A DNA stretch of 38,944 nt from Chitinispirillaceae bacterium (lineage in GTDB: Bacteria > Fibrobacterota > Chitinivibrionia > Chitinivibrionales > Chitinispirillaceae). Made by a program: the position numbers and the translations under genes. The notes below the pieces were generated by a model that made no database searches, had not been told where the DNA came from, and worked only from the letters and a program-made list of their open reading frames with translations. Of the stretch, positions 1 through 8,715 are shown piece after piece. The stretch lies in assembly GCA_016929595.1 (NCBI GenBank), contig JAFGIN010000052.1:1-38944 (forward strand). Reading direction: 5' to 3'. Positions within the stretch are counted from its first letter, which is position 1. Every line of letters begins with the position of its first letter.

Positions 1-31
1 ACAATAGCATCATATCCAAAATACTGATTCC

Positions 32-162
32 TCACAATGCCGGAGTCAAGTATGGGTAAAGACCTCTATCAGAGAAGGGGCGATTAATACTTCTGTTTTT
101 CTGATTTCTCCCTTCTCTGGCAGGAGAAGGGCCGGGCGATGCACTGAGCGAAGCCGAAGTGG
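32..162. repeat. Dispersed repeat cluster upstream of brkB-like gene
   Basis: Bases 41-56 (CGGAGTCAAGTATGGG) recur exactly, inverted, at 26739-26754, with similar flanks (TCACAA...ATG). Bases 70-79 (CAGAGAAGGG) can pair with 110-119 (CCCTTCTCTG), and a second short hairpin forms from CCCTTCTC with GAGAAGGG just downstream. Bases 142-162 (CACTGAGC...CGAAGTGG) match, inverted, the last 25 bases of the window. This looks like a composite of intergenic repeats rather than a gene. No open reading frame here is credible. Confidence 0.6.
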
Positions 163-238
163 ATGAGATTTATAAAAGCCAGGGAAATGAACCTGCGATT
201 ATGCGTCGCTCTTTTCCCATTTTTAGTGAACCTATTCC

Positions 239-1576
239 TCACCCCATCACGACCGCTGCGCGATTTGCCCGTTTCTCTCCTGTCACTATCTCTTCGACCA
301 TCTCGCTGAAAGTGAGTGTGTCAAGCAGTGATGAGTCACTTTTTCCAAGCTGTTTCATCAATGAATCGATATAATCCCGCGCAAAATCATCGGGTGAAAT
401 CGGAACTTTGCGATTCTGATTATCGATCGCTTCAAGTACTTCACGGACAGATATCAATGAAAAATCGTGAGTAGGAACATACGCTTCAACTCCGCCGACC
501 TGATGAAGAAAATTTTCGTGAACCAGCCAATTTACGATCCCGGATGCCTGCTGTTCGGTAAGGTCGTATTTACAGCTCAACTGTGCAACTGTCGGCGGGA
601 TCTTTCTTTGTGTAAACGCAGTAAGACAATCGATGAACATTCTAAACGTAAAGTATGTCTTGTAATCACCTACACGGCGATCCCAACGTCTTTTCGCTCT
701 CAGGAGCGGACGGAAATTCTGCAGAACATAGGTGACCTGGGCCCCTATCAGAATAAAAAATGCGACTAGAAAAAGGGATATTAAAAACAGAGGCAATATT
801 GCCAGCGCTCCATACATCGCACTGGTCTGCATCGTAAATTGTACATAACTTGAGTAACCAAAACGTTCTAATTCAAAGAGTAATGCGGAAACCAATCCAC
901 CTGGCAAAGCGTTTCTAAACTTGACTTTTGTATTCGGGACAAACCAGATAAGCGTAGAGAACGCAAGGACCATTAGTAAAAACGGAACCATATCCAGTAA
1001 TAGCTGCGCGCTGAAACCGAATTGGATTGAAATCGATTTCCTGAACTGTACCGATGCAAAAAATAGTATTGGACTGTATACGACAACCATTGTGAATGTG
1101 CGTAAGCGGATGAAAAATGAGCGCGAACGATGCACTTTCCAGATATTATTAAGTGACTCCTCAAAGGTCCCGAATAATCCCAGACTGACCAGTATCAGCA
1201 CAACAATTCCGACACCACGTAACTGTTTGGCATTATCAAAGAAGGTACTTAAATACGACAAAACCACTTCAGGTGCAAATGGAAGAAACACTGAAAACAG
1301 CTGCTTGACCTGTTCAGAATTGATATCGGTAAGACTTGCAAGCATAAAGGCTGCTGTAACCACAAGTGGAATCAGTGTCAGCAGCAATGCATAGGCTATT
1401 GAAGAAGCCCTCGAAATGCAATGATTCAGAGAAAATTCTGAAATACAGATACGAATAAAGAGGAGAACGTTTGTTATATAATAGAGAACTTTTTTTCGCT
1501 GCCGACGCAGCGTAATAAGTAATTCTGCCGGATTATTAAAAAAACCATCAAAATACCTGCTTTTTATTGCTGCCAA
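239..1576 (-). CDS. YihY/BrkB family inner-membrane protein with C-terminal winged-helix-like extension
   Basis: This is an integral membrane protein of the YihY/BrkB family (once misnamed ribonuclease BN), whose biochemical role is unsettled. The first ~290 residues hold about six hydrophobic segments, beginning with the family-typical ISRASSIAYALLLTLIPL and including LFGTFEESLNNIWKV and GALAILPLFLISLFLVAFFILIGAQV. The last ~150 residues are soluble and resemble a helix-turn-helix (TVAQLSCKYDLTEQQASGIVNWLVHE), an extension seen in many longer family members. The start is uncertain. An upstream TTG at 1624 extends the frame, but a good promoter at 1631-1659 would start transcription almost on that codon. 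I prefer the TTG at 1576, preceded by a GGGGG Shine-Dalgarno-like run at 1581-1585 with short spacing. The gene is monocistronic and diverges from the lipoprotein at 1749. Confidence 0.85.
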   Translation of the reverse strand: MAAIKSRYFDGFFNNPAELLITLRRQRKKVLYYITNVLLFIRICISEFSLNHCISRASSIAYALLLTLIPLVVTAAFMLASLTDINSEQVKQLFSVFLPFAPEVVLSYLSTFFDNAKQLRGVGIVVLILVSLGLFGTFEESLNNIWKVHRSRSFFIRLRTFTMVVVYSPILFFASVQFRKSISIQFGFSAQLLLDMVPFLLMVLAFSTLIWFVPNTKVKFRNALPGGLVSALLFELERFGYSSYVQFTMQTSAMYGALAILPLFLISLFLVAFFILIGAQVTYVLQNFRPLLRAKRRWDRRVGDYKTYFTFRMFIDCLTAFTQRKIPPTVAQLSCKYDLTEQQASGIVNWLVHENFLHQVGGVEAYVPTHDFSLISVREVLEAIDNQNRKVPISPDDFARDYIDSLMKQLGKSDSSLLDTLTFSEMVEEIVTGEKRANRAAVVMG

Positions 1577-1630
1577 TTTTCCCCCTGTAATACTTTTGTA
1601 TCGTTTATCAGACCAGGGCTGCAAACTCTA

Positions 1631-1659
1631 AGTATACCATATATCCCGATATTGTTCAA
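1631..1659 (-). promoter_or_regulatory. Sigma70-type promoter for the brkB-like gene
   Basis: On the minus strand, TTGAAC (1654-1659) is followed after exactly 17 bases by TATACT (1631-1636), a near-consensus -35/-10 pair. The predicted transcript would start around 1624-1625, which argues against the TTG at 1624 being the translation start unless the mRNA is leaderless. Confidence 0.6.
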
Positions 1660-1748
1660 AATTTGATTATGAGCGGAATTTTTATCCTGGCCCGTCTATA
1701 CCTGTGAAAGCGAAGCAAAGAAAATTGATGAATTTGAAAGGGGAGATC

Positions 1749-2498
1749 ATGAAATTACTATCAACTATCACCGTCGGAAGTATACTTGCAGGATTGATGA
1801 CAGGATGTGCAATCATCGAAGTTCCTACTTCCAGCAGCGGCAATGGTGGAAGCATATGGGAAGTTGATTATCCAATTGATGCGTATGTAGATATTCCCTA
1901 CGATGTTCGGGAGATTATTTATGATGCGGTTGATGGGTACAGCATGCCACCAGTGGATAGATACGGTTACGAAATTTATCCCGTGGACTCACGCAAACCA
2001 TATAATTTGCCATCCTATGTAAGAACTGATTTGAACGGAGATGGCTACTACGATTATGCATATATGTTCTCTGCAGTTTCCTGGAGCGGCGGATATTGGT
2101 ATCTCGATACAAAGATGCTGATCGTTACATCAGACCCGTTTGGATACACACTCTCTCTTGAACTGGACCTTGGCACAGTAAGCGGGAGCAGGAACATACC
2201 TGTTGAAGAGTACTGGGGAATCAGATTACTCAATCCGGGTACTCACACGATTACCGATTACAATCGGGGAAAAGCTTATGAAAAAAGTGTTGAATTACCC
2301 TACGGTGGAATTTACCTGGCAAGTATCGATCCTGAAGAACGATCAGTATTCGTTGCAGAGGATAGGGAAATAAGTGAAATCGTAGTAGATTTTGGCGCGA
2401 TTGCAAAAAAAGCTTTCAAAAAGGGTGTTTCGAGAGAAAGAAAAAATGTAGTCATTACAGAATCAACACTTGGAAAAAAAGCGGCACTCCCCCTGTAA
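1749..2498 (+). CDS. Putative lipoprotein of unknown function
   Basis: The product is an exported lipoprotein of about 249 residues with no function I recognise. The ATG at 1749 is chosen because AAAGGGGAG lies just upstream and because it puts a classic lipobox, LMTGC, at residues 16-20; the frame is open back to 1704. The mature part starts with a Ser/Gly-rich linker. Around residue 98 the segment DLNGDGYYDYAY resembles the Asp-rich calcium loops of FG-GAP or dockerin-like repeats. The C-terminus is basic (KKAFKKGVSRERKN). The gene stands alone and is followed closely by a strong terminator. Attachment to the outer or inner membrane cannot be decided from the sequence. Confidence 0.75.
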   Translation: MKLLSTITVGSILAGLMTGCAIIEVPTSSSGNGGSIWEVDYPIDAYVDIPYDVREIIYDAVDGYSMPPVDRYGYEIYPVDSRKPYNLPSYVRTDLNGDGYYDYAYMFSAVSWSGGYWYLDTKMLIVTSDPFGYTLSLELDLGTVSGSRNIPVEEYWGIRLLNPGTHTITDYNRGKAYEKSVELPYGGIYLASIDPEERSVFVAEDREISEIVVDFGAIAKKAFKKGVSRERKNVVITESTLGKKAALPL

Positions 2499-2525
2499 GT
2501 TGATAAAAAAGATCGAATCTGAAAA

Positions 2526-2577
2526 TAAGGCCTGATTTAAAAAAAATCAGGCCTTAAAATTTTAATCGTTTTTTTAT
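2526..2577 (+). terminator. Rho-independent terminator after the lipoprotein gene
   Basis: A perfect 12-bp stem, AAGGCCTGATTT (2527-2538) with AAATCAGGCCTT (2544-2555), encloses a 5-base A loop. It is followed by an AT-rich tail with a run of seven T. It sits 28 bases after the lipoprotein stop codon. Confidence 0.9.
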
Positions 2578-2690
2578 TTACTTAATACATATCTGACATA
2601 TCCATGATTGAACCTGATTTGCAACCTGCATTAAAAATACTCCTGGAACTGTGCTTTCTGATACAAGCCTGACATTTCAACAGCATTCAT
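2578..2690 (-). pseudogene. Possible remnant of a secretion-tail coding end
   Basis: Read on the minus strand, the frame ending in the TAA at 2578-2580 gives PGVFLMQVANQVQSWICQIC followed by IK and the stop. This resembles the last ~20 residues of Por/type IX-like sorting tails, such as the PGVYVYRIKSG...VTIQ end of the CotH protein in this window. Upstream the frame is soon broken by stops and no matching gene body exists. It is best read as the decayed 3' end of an exported-protein gene. The call is weak because the matching stretch is short. Confidence 0.3.
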
Positions 2691-3210
2691 CCATCCTGAA
2701 CACTTAATTCCATTAGTGTATATCGTTTAAAACGAAGTTACGATGGGAAGGATATTCACAGGCACAGAAAATAAACTTATTTAAAAATTTCGATACTATT
2801 TTAGAACAAAACCAATCACTTCTCCAGGGATATTCCTGGAAGAAAGGTATGGTGAACAGCGAAAAGACATCAAGGTATACCGCTTCTGATTATCTACCAA
2901 CAATAAGTTAGTTGAATACCATTTTATTTCTGTTCAAAAAAATGCATTATTCTTTCAAATCATTATAAAAGTATGATTTTATCAGCAAAACAAAGGTGGT
3001 ATCTTCGATGCTATTGATTAAATACCCTAAAAAAAGAAGGGCGCCGGCTGTGCACCGACGCTTTGCTTCACTTTGATACTGCAAGAGGGCCTTGCAGATA
3101 GGATAGTAATTGCTGGTACTTATAATATACCTTATCAAATTTTTAATTTCAGCTATTTTTTAGAACAAAAGGAGATAAGTGTTGACCACAATTTCTACAC
3201 TTTTTTTTAT
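2691..3210. other. Intergenic stretch with no convincing gene
   Basis: About 520 AT-rich bases lie between the decayed tail and the 3' end of the propeller gene at 3211. A 63-codon frame on the minus strand (2947-3138) has no visible ribosome binding site or recognisable motif. I see no hairpin terminator for the gene ending at 3211, only AT-rich sequence. Confidence 0.4.
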
Positions 3211-4713
3211 TTAATTAATTTTTATTGATCTTAATTCTACCCGGGAACAACGTTCAAGTTGTACATGTATAGTTACCACTTTGTTTGTGAGATACTTTTC
3301 GGGAATTACCACATTTTGAGTGCGGTTATTGTAACGCCCGCTCCATAGACATTTTCCACTTAAGTCGTACACCATGACACCTCTCACTGGCTTTTGGGAA
3401 ACAAGCGTATTTCCTGACAATCGGACATTCTCTGCGCCGGAAGTTTTTACGTACCGGTGACGTATGCTGGTGGTTGCAAGCCAGTCCGGCTCTTCGGAAA
3501 AATTCTGAGGCACCGAAGCCCAGAACCATGACCATTTCAAATTAACTTTTGAATTTTGTGATGTATCGGTGACTGATATAACCGGTAAAGCAGCTGATGT
3601 TTTTAAATTAATCAGATAGATATGCTCTACCATCTGTCTGTCATCATATTCATCAGGCCTGGCAGCTTTCCAGGTTCTCTTTACTACAACCCCCGCAACT
3701 GCCAGATACGGATGATTACTCCACTCCGGGTATTCCCATCTGCTTCCGTACGATTGCCCTTTTGTATCATCCCATGATAACTCCATAAATGCATCATCAT
3801 CGAGCTCCGGAGTATATTTTTGTTCTGTAAACTTTAACACATCACCATTTGACCGGGTGATCCAGAGATATTCATGCTGCATCCATACTGTCGGTATTTT
3901 TCCAGATGAAAAACCTGAAGGAAAGCCGCGGTCGTATCCAAAATCAACAAACATCATTGCATCAGAATAAGTTCTGCTGCTTGAAATAGATGGATTGCAT
4001 GCCCCGATCGCAAGTATGGTATCAATACCAGTTTGCTGATTATGCAGTTTAAGAAACGCACATTCTGGTGCCGGATTGGGCGCATTGAGGTTAAGCATAT
4101 ACGCTTTGCCATTTCCTAACCAGGCAGTGCAAAGATATGTTCCATCGTAAGAAAGACCGCCAAAATAGCTTCCTCCGGACCACACAGTCTCTGCATCTCC
4201 GACCTGTCCATTTACAAAAGAACGTGCATAAACTCCTCCGCACCCATCATACGCAAACCTGGAAGCATCAGCATTCGACGCACATGTTGAATACAACACT
4301 TTTGGAGTAGTGCTATTCTGAACAAACCGTGGAACGTACGCTGGTTCTGCAACAAGTACAGGACTCTTATCTGTTGCAAGTTCAGCTATATAAGCGCTGC
4401 TTTTCAGTGTAGTTTCCCCGTCATCAGATACCCCCTTTGAGTAAACAACATAATTACCATCAGGTGATATGACCGGTAATACTGCGCCTTCAACGTGTAC
4501 AAGCTCCCGTATCGATGGCTGATCTTCCGAAAAATCAACAACGTACATCTTCCCGCTTTCACAAAACACCAGCTTTGCCTCAGGACCAGCCTGGGCATCC
4601 TGAAGAAACGTGGTAATCCGTGATTTTTCGGCAACAATCCGCGCTTTCAATTCAGCAAAAGTACTCTGAATAAAAGAACCAAGCAGAATCACAACAATAT
4701 AAGTGAGCTTCAT
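3211..4713 (-). CDS. Secreted beta-propeller (TolB/WD40-like) protein with C-terminal sorting tail
   Basis: The protein has a signal peptide (residues 1-20, ending STFA) and then propeller-blade repeats typical of TolB-like/PD40 proteins: SPDGNYVVYS from residue 83 and LSYDGTYLCTAW from residue 187. A second module begins CNPSIS (Cys239) and contains PEWSNHP (329-335). The last ~75 residues (VRLSGNTLVS...VMVYDLSGKCLWSGR...) look like a Por/type IX-style sorting tail, so surface export is likely. The ATG follows GGAGGAG at good spacing. It diverges from the homologous gene at 4946, which contains the same two modules in the reverse order. The ligand and activity are unknown; propellers of this kind usually bind proteins or glycans. 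Confidence 0.75.
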   Translation of the reverse strand: MKLTYIVVILLGSFIQSTFAELKARIVAEKSRITTFLQDAQAGPEAKLVFCESGKMYVVDFSEDQPSIRELVHVEGAVLPVISPDGNYVVYSKGVSDDGETTLKSSAYIAELATDKSPVLVAEPAYVPRFVQNSTTPKVLYSTCASNADASRFAYDGCGGVYARSFVNGQVGDAETVWSGGSYFGGLSYDGTYLCTAWLGNGKAYMLNLNAPNPAPECAFLKLHNQQTGIDTILAIGACNPSISSSRTYSDAMMFVDFGYDRGFPSGFSSGKIPTVWMQHEYLWITRSNGDVLKFTEQKYTPELDDDAFMELSWDDTKGQSYGSRWEYPEWSNHPYLAVAGVVVKRTWKAARPDEYDDRQMVEHIYLINLKTSAALPVISVTDTSQNSKVNLKWSWFWASVPQNFSEEPDWLATTSIRHRYVKTSGAENVRLSGNTLVSQKPVRGVMVYDLSGKCLWSGRYNNRTQNVVIPEKYLTNKVVTIHVQLERCSRVELRSIKIN

Positions 4714-4945
4714 ACATTCTCCTCCACATTGATTATCCCTGAGATACTTTTTTAAAATAGATTTTCTTCAAAACTTATTCAATCAGCTCATCAGCCTTCG
4801 TGGATGCATTTCTTCAGTATCACGATTAACTCTTATAACTATATTATAAAAAGTAGTATTCAAATTTCCTTATTTATTATCTTTAATAGGTGAAACGTTT
4901 AGTTAAATTAAAAGTCTCAACAACAATATTACCCTGGAGACCGGG
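4714..4945. promoter_or_regulatory. Divergent intergenic promoter region
   Basis: This 232-bp AT-rich interval lies between two divergently transcribed propeller paralogues and must hold both their promoters. I could not pick a convincing -35/-10 pair on either strand. Co-regulation of the two genes from this interval is an inference from their arrangement. Confidence 0.4.
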
Positions 4946-6154
4946 ATGACTTCAAAATTCAGGTTAGGCCTGTTTTTTTTAATCTTAAACATCTTCTCTT
5001 TATCCTGTGAGTACCCTTATAAACCCGTAATTGAGGAACCAGTTACTACTATTCCAGTCTCAAACAGCGAATCTGGGGTACTCATCAAAAAAATTGTTCC
5101 TGGAAATCAAATCTGTAATCCTTCCATTTCTCTTGACACAACAAACTTCCCGGCGTGTATGCTCTGGTTAAACTTTGGCGGTGAATTGCCCGTTAAAACT
5201 ACTGCAGTAACATCAGGCTTTCCGCCATGGGCAAACATGCACGACCGTCTCACCATTTCAGACAGTTCCAATACAGTACGCTGGTACATGATGAATAACA
5301 GCATCACTGAAAAACCTGCTTTCAGGTTTCAGGATCCGGAATGGTCCGCACATCCGGAATATATTGGTACCCTCTTTGGGGATAATAATGTATTCGATAC
5401 ATGGAGTTTTTATGCAGTTCATCCATTATCCAATGCTTATATCAAAATCATCGATCGTCGACTTTATGAAATTTCAACACCACACTTGTGGGTTGAACCA
5501 GGTATTGCTCCTTTAAGCCACCATGTTCCCATCGACACGAGTTACGACAACAATGGTTTTCTCAACAAAGATGCAATTACATCGTTTTTTGGAACATCAA
5601 AAGTAAAAATTGCATATTCAATCCGTGAGAATGGTTATCTTTCTATTTATTACATAGATTATTCTGCAGAAGTTATTGCCCCGATAAAGCTTCCAGCTCC
5701 AGCAGGTGATATTCAATACAATTATGAAAGTCCCCTTATATCCCCGGATGGTAACTGGATCGTTTATAATGCTTTTCAATCTTCCAACCACTACCGTGCT
5801 TATATTCAAAAGTTAAGTTCACAATCAAAGCCAGTACTTCTTAAAGATGGCGCAGCAGATCCTCACTGGTGGACAAGCCCGGTAACTGGTCAGCTGCATA
5901 TTCTGTATACTGAATTTGAAGGTAACTACAACATCAGCCCAGATCTCTCAGCTCCGCAATATATTGCATCCGGAGAGCTGGGAAGTACTTTCCTGCAAAA
6001 AGTCTATCTTAATTATGGCTTACCCTCTGCACTTTCAGTGGAACTGGACACGCCTGTAAACATTCTGCAATTACCATTCAAAGGGGGGCTGTCACCGGAT
6101 GGACATTTCTTGTGCACGGGTTACACGTATGCATATATTGTTGAACTTCAGTAA
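4946..6154 (+). CDS. Beta-propeller lipoprotein, circularly permuted paralogue of the neighbouring gene
   Basis: This is a lipoprotein: the hydrophobic leader ends IFSLSC with Cys21. The module starting CNPSIS (from Cys57) and containing PEWSAHP (131-137) comes first. The propeller blades follow, with SPDGNW from residue 266, AYIQKLSSQSKPVL after it, and LSPDGHFLCTGY from residue 383 near the very end. The same modules occur in the divergent neighbour at 3211-4713 in opposite order, so the two look like circular permutants. This copy has no sorting tail and ends right after the last blade strand. It opens a tight operon with 17 bases to the next start. TGGAG precedes the ATG. It probably resides in the periplasm or on the outer membrane; the function is unknown. 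Confidence 0.75.
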   Translation: MTSKFRLGLFFLILNIFSLSCEYPYKPVIEEPVTTIPVSNSESGVLIKKIVPGNQICNPSISLDTTNFPACMLWLNFGGELPVKTTAVTSGFPPWANMHDRLTISDSSNTVRWYMMNNSITEKPAFRFQDPEWSAHPEYIGTLFGDNNVFDTWSFYAVHPLSNAYIKIIDRRLYEISTPHLWVEPGIAPLSHHVPIDTSYDNNGFLNKDAITSFFGTSKVKIAYSIRENGYLSIYYIDYSAEVIAPIKLPAPAGDIQYNYESPLISPDGNWIVYNAFQSSNHYRAYIQKLSSQSKPVLLKDGAADPHWWTSPVTGQLHILYTEFEGNYNISPDLSAPQYIASGELGSTFLQKVYLNYGLPSALSVELDTPVNILQLPFKGGLSPDGHFLCTGYTYAYIVELQ

Positions 6155-6171
6155 TCTTGCAAAGGTCTGAG

Positions 6172-7299
6172 ATGAGAATAAATAAAGGTATATTTCTATC
6201 AATAATTTGCGGTATTGTAACAAGCCTTGTTCTGTTTTTTACTTTGTATCAAGACACTGAAAATTCAGAACTATCTCTCATTACCGCAATGGAACTGACA
6301 CCATGGTCGGGAATTGGCGGATGTGGAGCCGGTGCCGGAGGAGGAGGAACCAATGATGGTATCCGGTGGATCGGAAGTGGTGTAAGCGGTGGTCTTATCG
6401 ACCTGGAGATGCTTTCCAGATTCAGTATTGGACAGAATTTCCGTTATTTTACTTTTTCACCCAGGTTCAGTTATAAGCCATCCTATACAACCACAATGAA
6501 CGTTGCGATCCCGGTGCTGTCAAAAACCGGAACAGCTCAAAATCTGTCAAACAGCCCTGAGAATGAACGCACCACCGGCGGTCTGGGTGATATCTCATTG
6601 GATTTTGCAAAATCTATTGGTATGAACGGGCAATACCTTATCACCCTTGGGCTGACATTTCCAACCGGACAATACGATATAAAAAGAGTACGAGATAAAG
6701 AACCGGAGTTTCTGCCGGTACACCTCCAGAAAGGCACAGGCCTTTACAATGCATCAATGGCTATCGAGCGAATGGTTGACATTGAAGATGGTATGTGGAC
6801 ATTCAGTGTTTCCTACAGTCACCCTCTGGCACTGCGCCCTTTTTCAAAACAGAACGAGTTCCTTGACTCTTATTTCGGGGATTATAAGGATCGCAAAAAT
6901 AACCGTCGTTTTTATTATCGCAGCAAACCTTATGGAGAAAATGATCTTGGCGATTACAATCCACCATCATTAACAGCAAACGTTTACTTTACATCTCGAA
7001 AGTTTGAACACCATATCCATTCCTGGGGTGTGATGTTCAGTGCTCCTTTGGGTGTTGCCTGGGTTCACTCACCAAATATTTCTTTATACAATCCGGCTCC
7101 AGATCCGGACCATAAGTCCTGGAACGCTACATTACTGTATGGTGTTGAGTTCTCGCGGGAAAAGCTGCCCCTCTATCTGGCTGTTTCGCTCCCGATTCAC
7201 GACAAAGCTGATCCTCGTGGTATATGGGATGCTCCCGACTGGGAAGATTTTATGCAGCAGTGGACATTTGCGTTCGGTTTCAAAACCACTTTTTTTTAA
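6172..7299 (+). CDS. Putative outer-membrane beta-barrel protein with Gly/Cys-rich N-terminal segment
   Basis: The ATG at 6172 follows AAAGG (6161-6165) at normal spacing and is preferred over a TTG at 6157. Residues ~5-25 form one hydrophobic segment (GIFLSIICGIVTSLVLFFTLY), either a signal sequence or a membrane anchor. A glycine-rich stretch follows (SGIGGCGAGAGGGGTNDG), then alternating aromatic/polar strands of outer-membrane barrel style, for example FRYFTFSPRFSYKPS and YLITLGLTFPTGQYD. The protein ends in FGFKTTFF; a terminal Phe is typical of BAM-assembled barrels. The layout recalls the transporter/MetA-pathway group of putative barrels, but no family signature is certain. The next gene follows after 15 bases. 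Confidence 0.65.
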   Translation: MRINKGIFLSIICGIVTSLVLFFTLYQDTENSELSLITAMELTPWSGIGGCGAGAGGGGTNDGIRWIGSGVSGGLIDLEMLSRFSIGQNFRYFTFSPRFSYKPSYTTTMNVAIPVLSKTGTAQNLSNSPENERTTGGLGDISLDFAKSIGMNGQYLITLGLTFPTGQYDIKRVRDKEPEFLPVHLQKGTGLYNASMAIERMVDIEDGMWTFSVSYSHPLALRPFSKQNEFLDSYFGDYKDRKNNRRFYYRSKPYGENDLGDYNPPSLTANVYFTSRKFEHHIHSWGVMFSAPLGVAWVHSPNISLYNPAPDPDHKSWNATLLYGVEFSREKLPLYLAVSLPIHDKADPRGIWDAPDWEDFMQQWTFAFGFKTTFF

Positions 7300-7314
7300 A
7301 TGAAAGGTACTACC

Positions 7315-7770
7315 ATGCTATTTAAGATAAGTAAACTTACACTCTTTTCAGCAGCACTGATTTTAAGCTGTGGTCCTGTGGATCCCGAAGAATCATGTTC
7401 ACCAATTGATGCCGCTGAAGCACCTCGTTCCATACAGATTACCTACCCTGTCGCAGGCGATACTCTTTCATTAACCAATCCTGCTGCTGTCCAGTTCAAA
7501 TTTGAGAAACTTGTAACTTATTCCGACAAAGTTGAAATTGGTGCAGTTCTCACAATAGTTAAAAAAAATGTTGAGTACCAGCTTACTCAGGGTGAATCAC
7601 TCACGGTACCTGTTAAAGGCAACTTTACATGCGCAGAGATTCCATGGACCATCAGCAATGACCGATTAGCCCTTTCTGAGAATGATATTATAGCAGTTAC
7701 TTTAAAGGTTTACAACTATTCTGAAACCGATGTTTTTCATGAAACCGGCACATTTTATATCAAAAGGTAA
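7315..7770 (+). CDS. Small putative lipoprotein
   Basis: The ATG at 7315 has AAAGG upstream at good spacing (7303-7307); an ATG at 7300 in the same frame lacks this. The leader ends LILSC (Cys19), a usable lipobox. The mature ~130 residues read as one Ig-like beta domain: the motif ITYPVAGDTLSLTNPAAVQFKFE is typical of fibronectin/Ig-type folds that begin with a Pro-X-Gly-Asp loop. Cysteines near the N-terminus and mid-protein may pair. It is the third gene of the operon starting at 4946, with 8 bases to the next start. The function is unknown. Confidence 0.7.
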   Translation: MLFKISKLTLFSAALILSCGPVDPEESCSPIDAAEAPRSIQITYPVAGDTLSLTNPAAVQFKFEKLVTYSDKVEIGAVLTIVKKNVEYQLTQGESLTVPVKGNFTCAEIPWTISNDRLALSENDIIAVTLKVYNYSETDVFHETGTFYIKR

Positions 7771-7778
7771 TTTAACTG

Positions 7779-8699
7779 ATGTCACAAGAGAAAACAACGA
7801 TACTCATCACCGGTGGAACAGGTGCTATCGGCAGCACTCTTGTCCGGCGACTTTCTGAACTGGATTTCCAGGTAAGACTGCTTGCCCTTCCAGGTGATGC
7901 AGCGGTAAAAACACTTTCTGCATACTCTTCTGACATTCGATACGGGGATATTTCTGATAAAGCCTCTCTTTCGGGAATCTGTAACGGAGTCTCAGCTGTA
8001 CTGCATATGGCTGCAATCATTCTCACCGACAATGATGAAGACTATGACCGGATCAATATCAGGGGAACACGAAATATTCTTGATGAAGCCCGGGAAAGCG
8101 GTGTCACTCATTTTATTCATATCTCTTCGGCATCAGTTGTATACCCCAGAACAACCCCTTATTCACTATCAAAAAGGGTATGTGAGCGGTTAGTCCGGGA
8201 TTCGGGCGTCCATTATACGATTGTGCGGCCAACGCTTGTTTACGGTAAAAAGGGAGGTCAGGAGTTTGATATTTTCCTTTCCAATTTAAAAAAATATCCT
8301 GTGATACCATTTATTGGTAAAGGAAATGCTGTTAAACGCCCGGTCTATGTTGAAGATATAGCAGATGGTTTAATAACACTTGCAAAAAAATCTGTTGGAG
8401 ATGGTAACGTTTATAATTTCAGCGGTGGAGAAGCGATCTCGATGATACATTTTGCAAAATTGTGCCTTTTTCTTATGGATTCACGGTATCAGACCTTTAT
8501 TCACGTGCCAGTCTGGATATGTAGTCTCGCGTCTTTCATAATGAAGAAGGTAATGAAATATCCACCTCTGCGCTGGAATATGATCGCGGGAGTTACTCAG
8601 GATGCAGACCTTGATCCGTCAGATGCAATTCGTGACCTGCAGTTCAAGGCATCAGGAGTAACCGAAACTCTTCCGCGCTGTTTTCCCCGCACCACCTAA
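7779..8699 (+). CDS. NAD(P)-dependent epimerase/dehydratase, extended SDR family
   Basis: This is an extended short-chain dehydrogenase/reductase of 306 residues, the normal length for the family. The N-terminal dinucleotide-binding motif TGGTGAIG is at residues 11-18. The catalytic Tyr and Lys are Y128 and K132 in YSLSK, with SSASVVYP providing the upstream serine. TIVRPTLVYG and RPVYVEDIADGL are standard features of NDP-sugar and sterol-type epimerases. The C-terminal substrate domain is not distinctive enough to name a substrate. It is cytosolic and lies inside an operon of exported proteins, which may point to modification of an envelope glycan or lipid; that link is inference. AAAAGG lies upstream of the ATG. 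Confidence 0.85.
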   Translation: MSQEKTTILITGGTGAIGSTLVRRLSELDFQVRLLALPGDAAVKTLSAYSSDIRYGDISDKASLSGICNGVSAVLHMAAIILTDNDEDYDRINIRGTRNILDEARESGVTHFIHISSASVVYPRTTPYSLSKRVCERLVRDSGVHYTIVRPTLVYGKKGGQEFDIFLSNLKKYPVIPFIGKGNAVKRPVYVEDIADGLITLAKKSVGDGNVYNFSGGEAISMIHFAKLCLFLMDSRYQTFIHVPVWICSLASFIMKKVMKYPPLRWNMIAGVTQDADLDPSDAIRDLQFKASGVTETLPRCFPRTT

Positions 8700-8715
8700 A
8701 ACTACAGGAGTTACA

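Noticed and set aside
921-1394. Plus-strand 157-codon frame opposite the brkB-like gene
   Set aside because: It is the antisense of membrane segments that match a known family; no start signal.
2947-3138. Minus-strand 63-codon frame
   Set aside because: No Shine-Dalgarno or recognisable domain; it starts and ends in AT-rich intergenic sequence.
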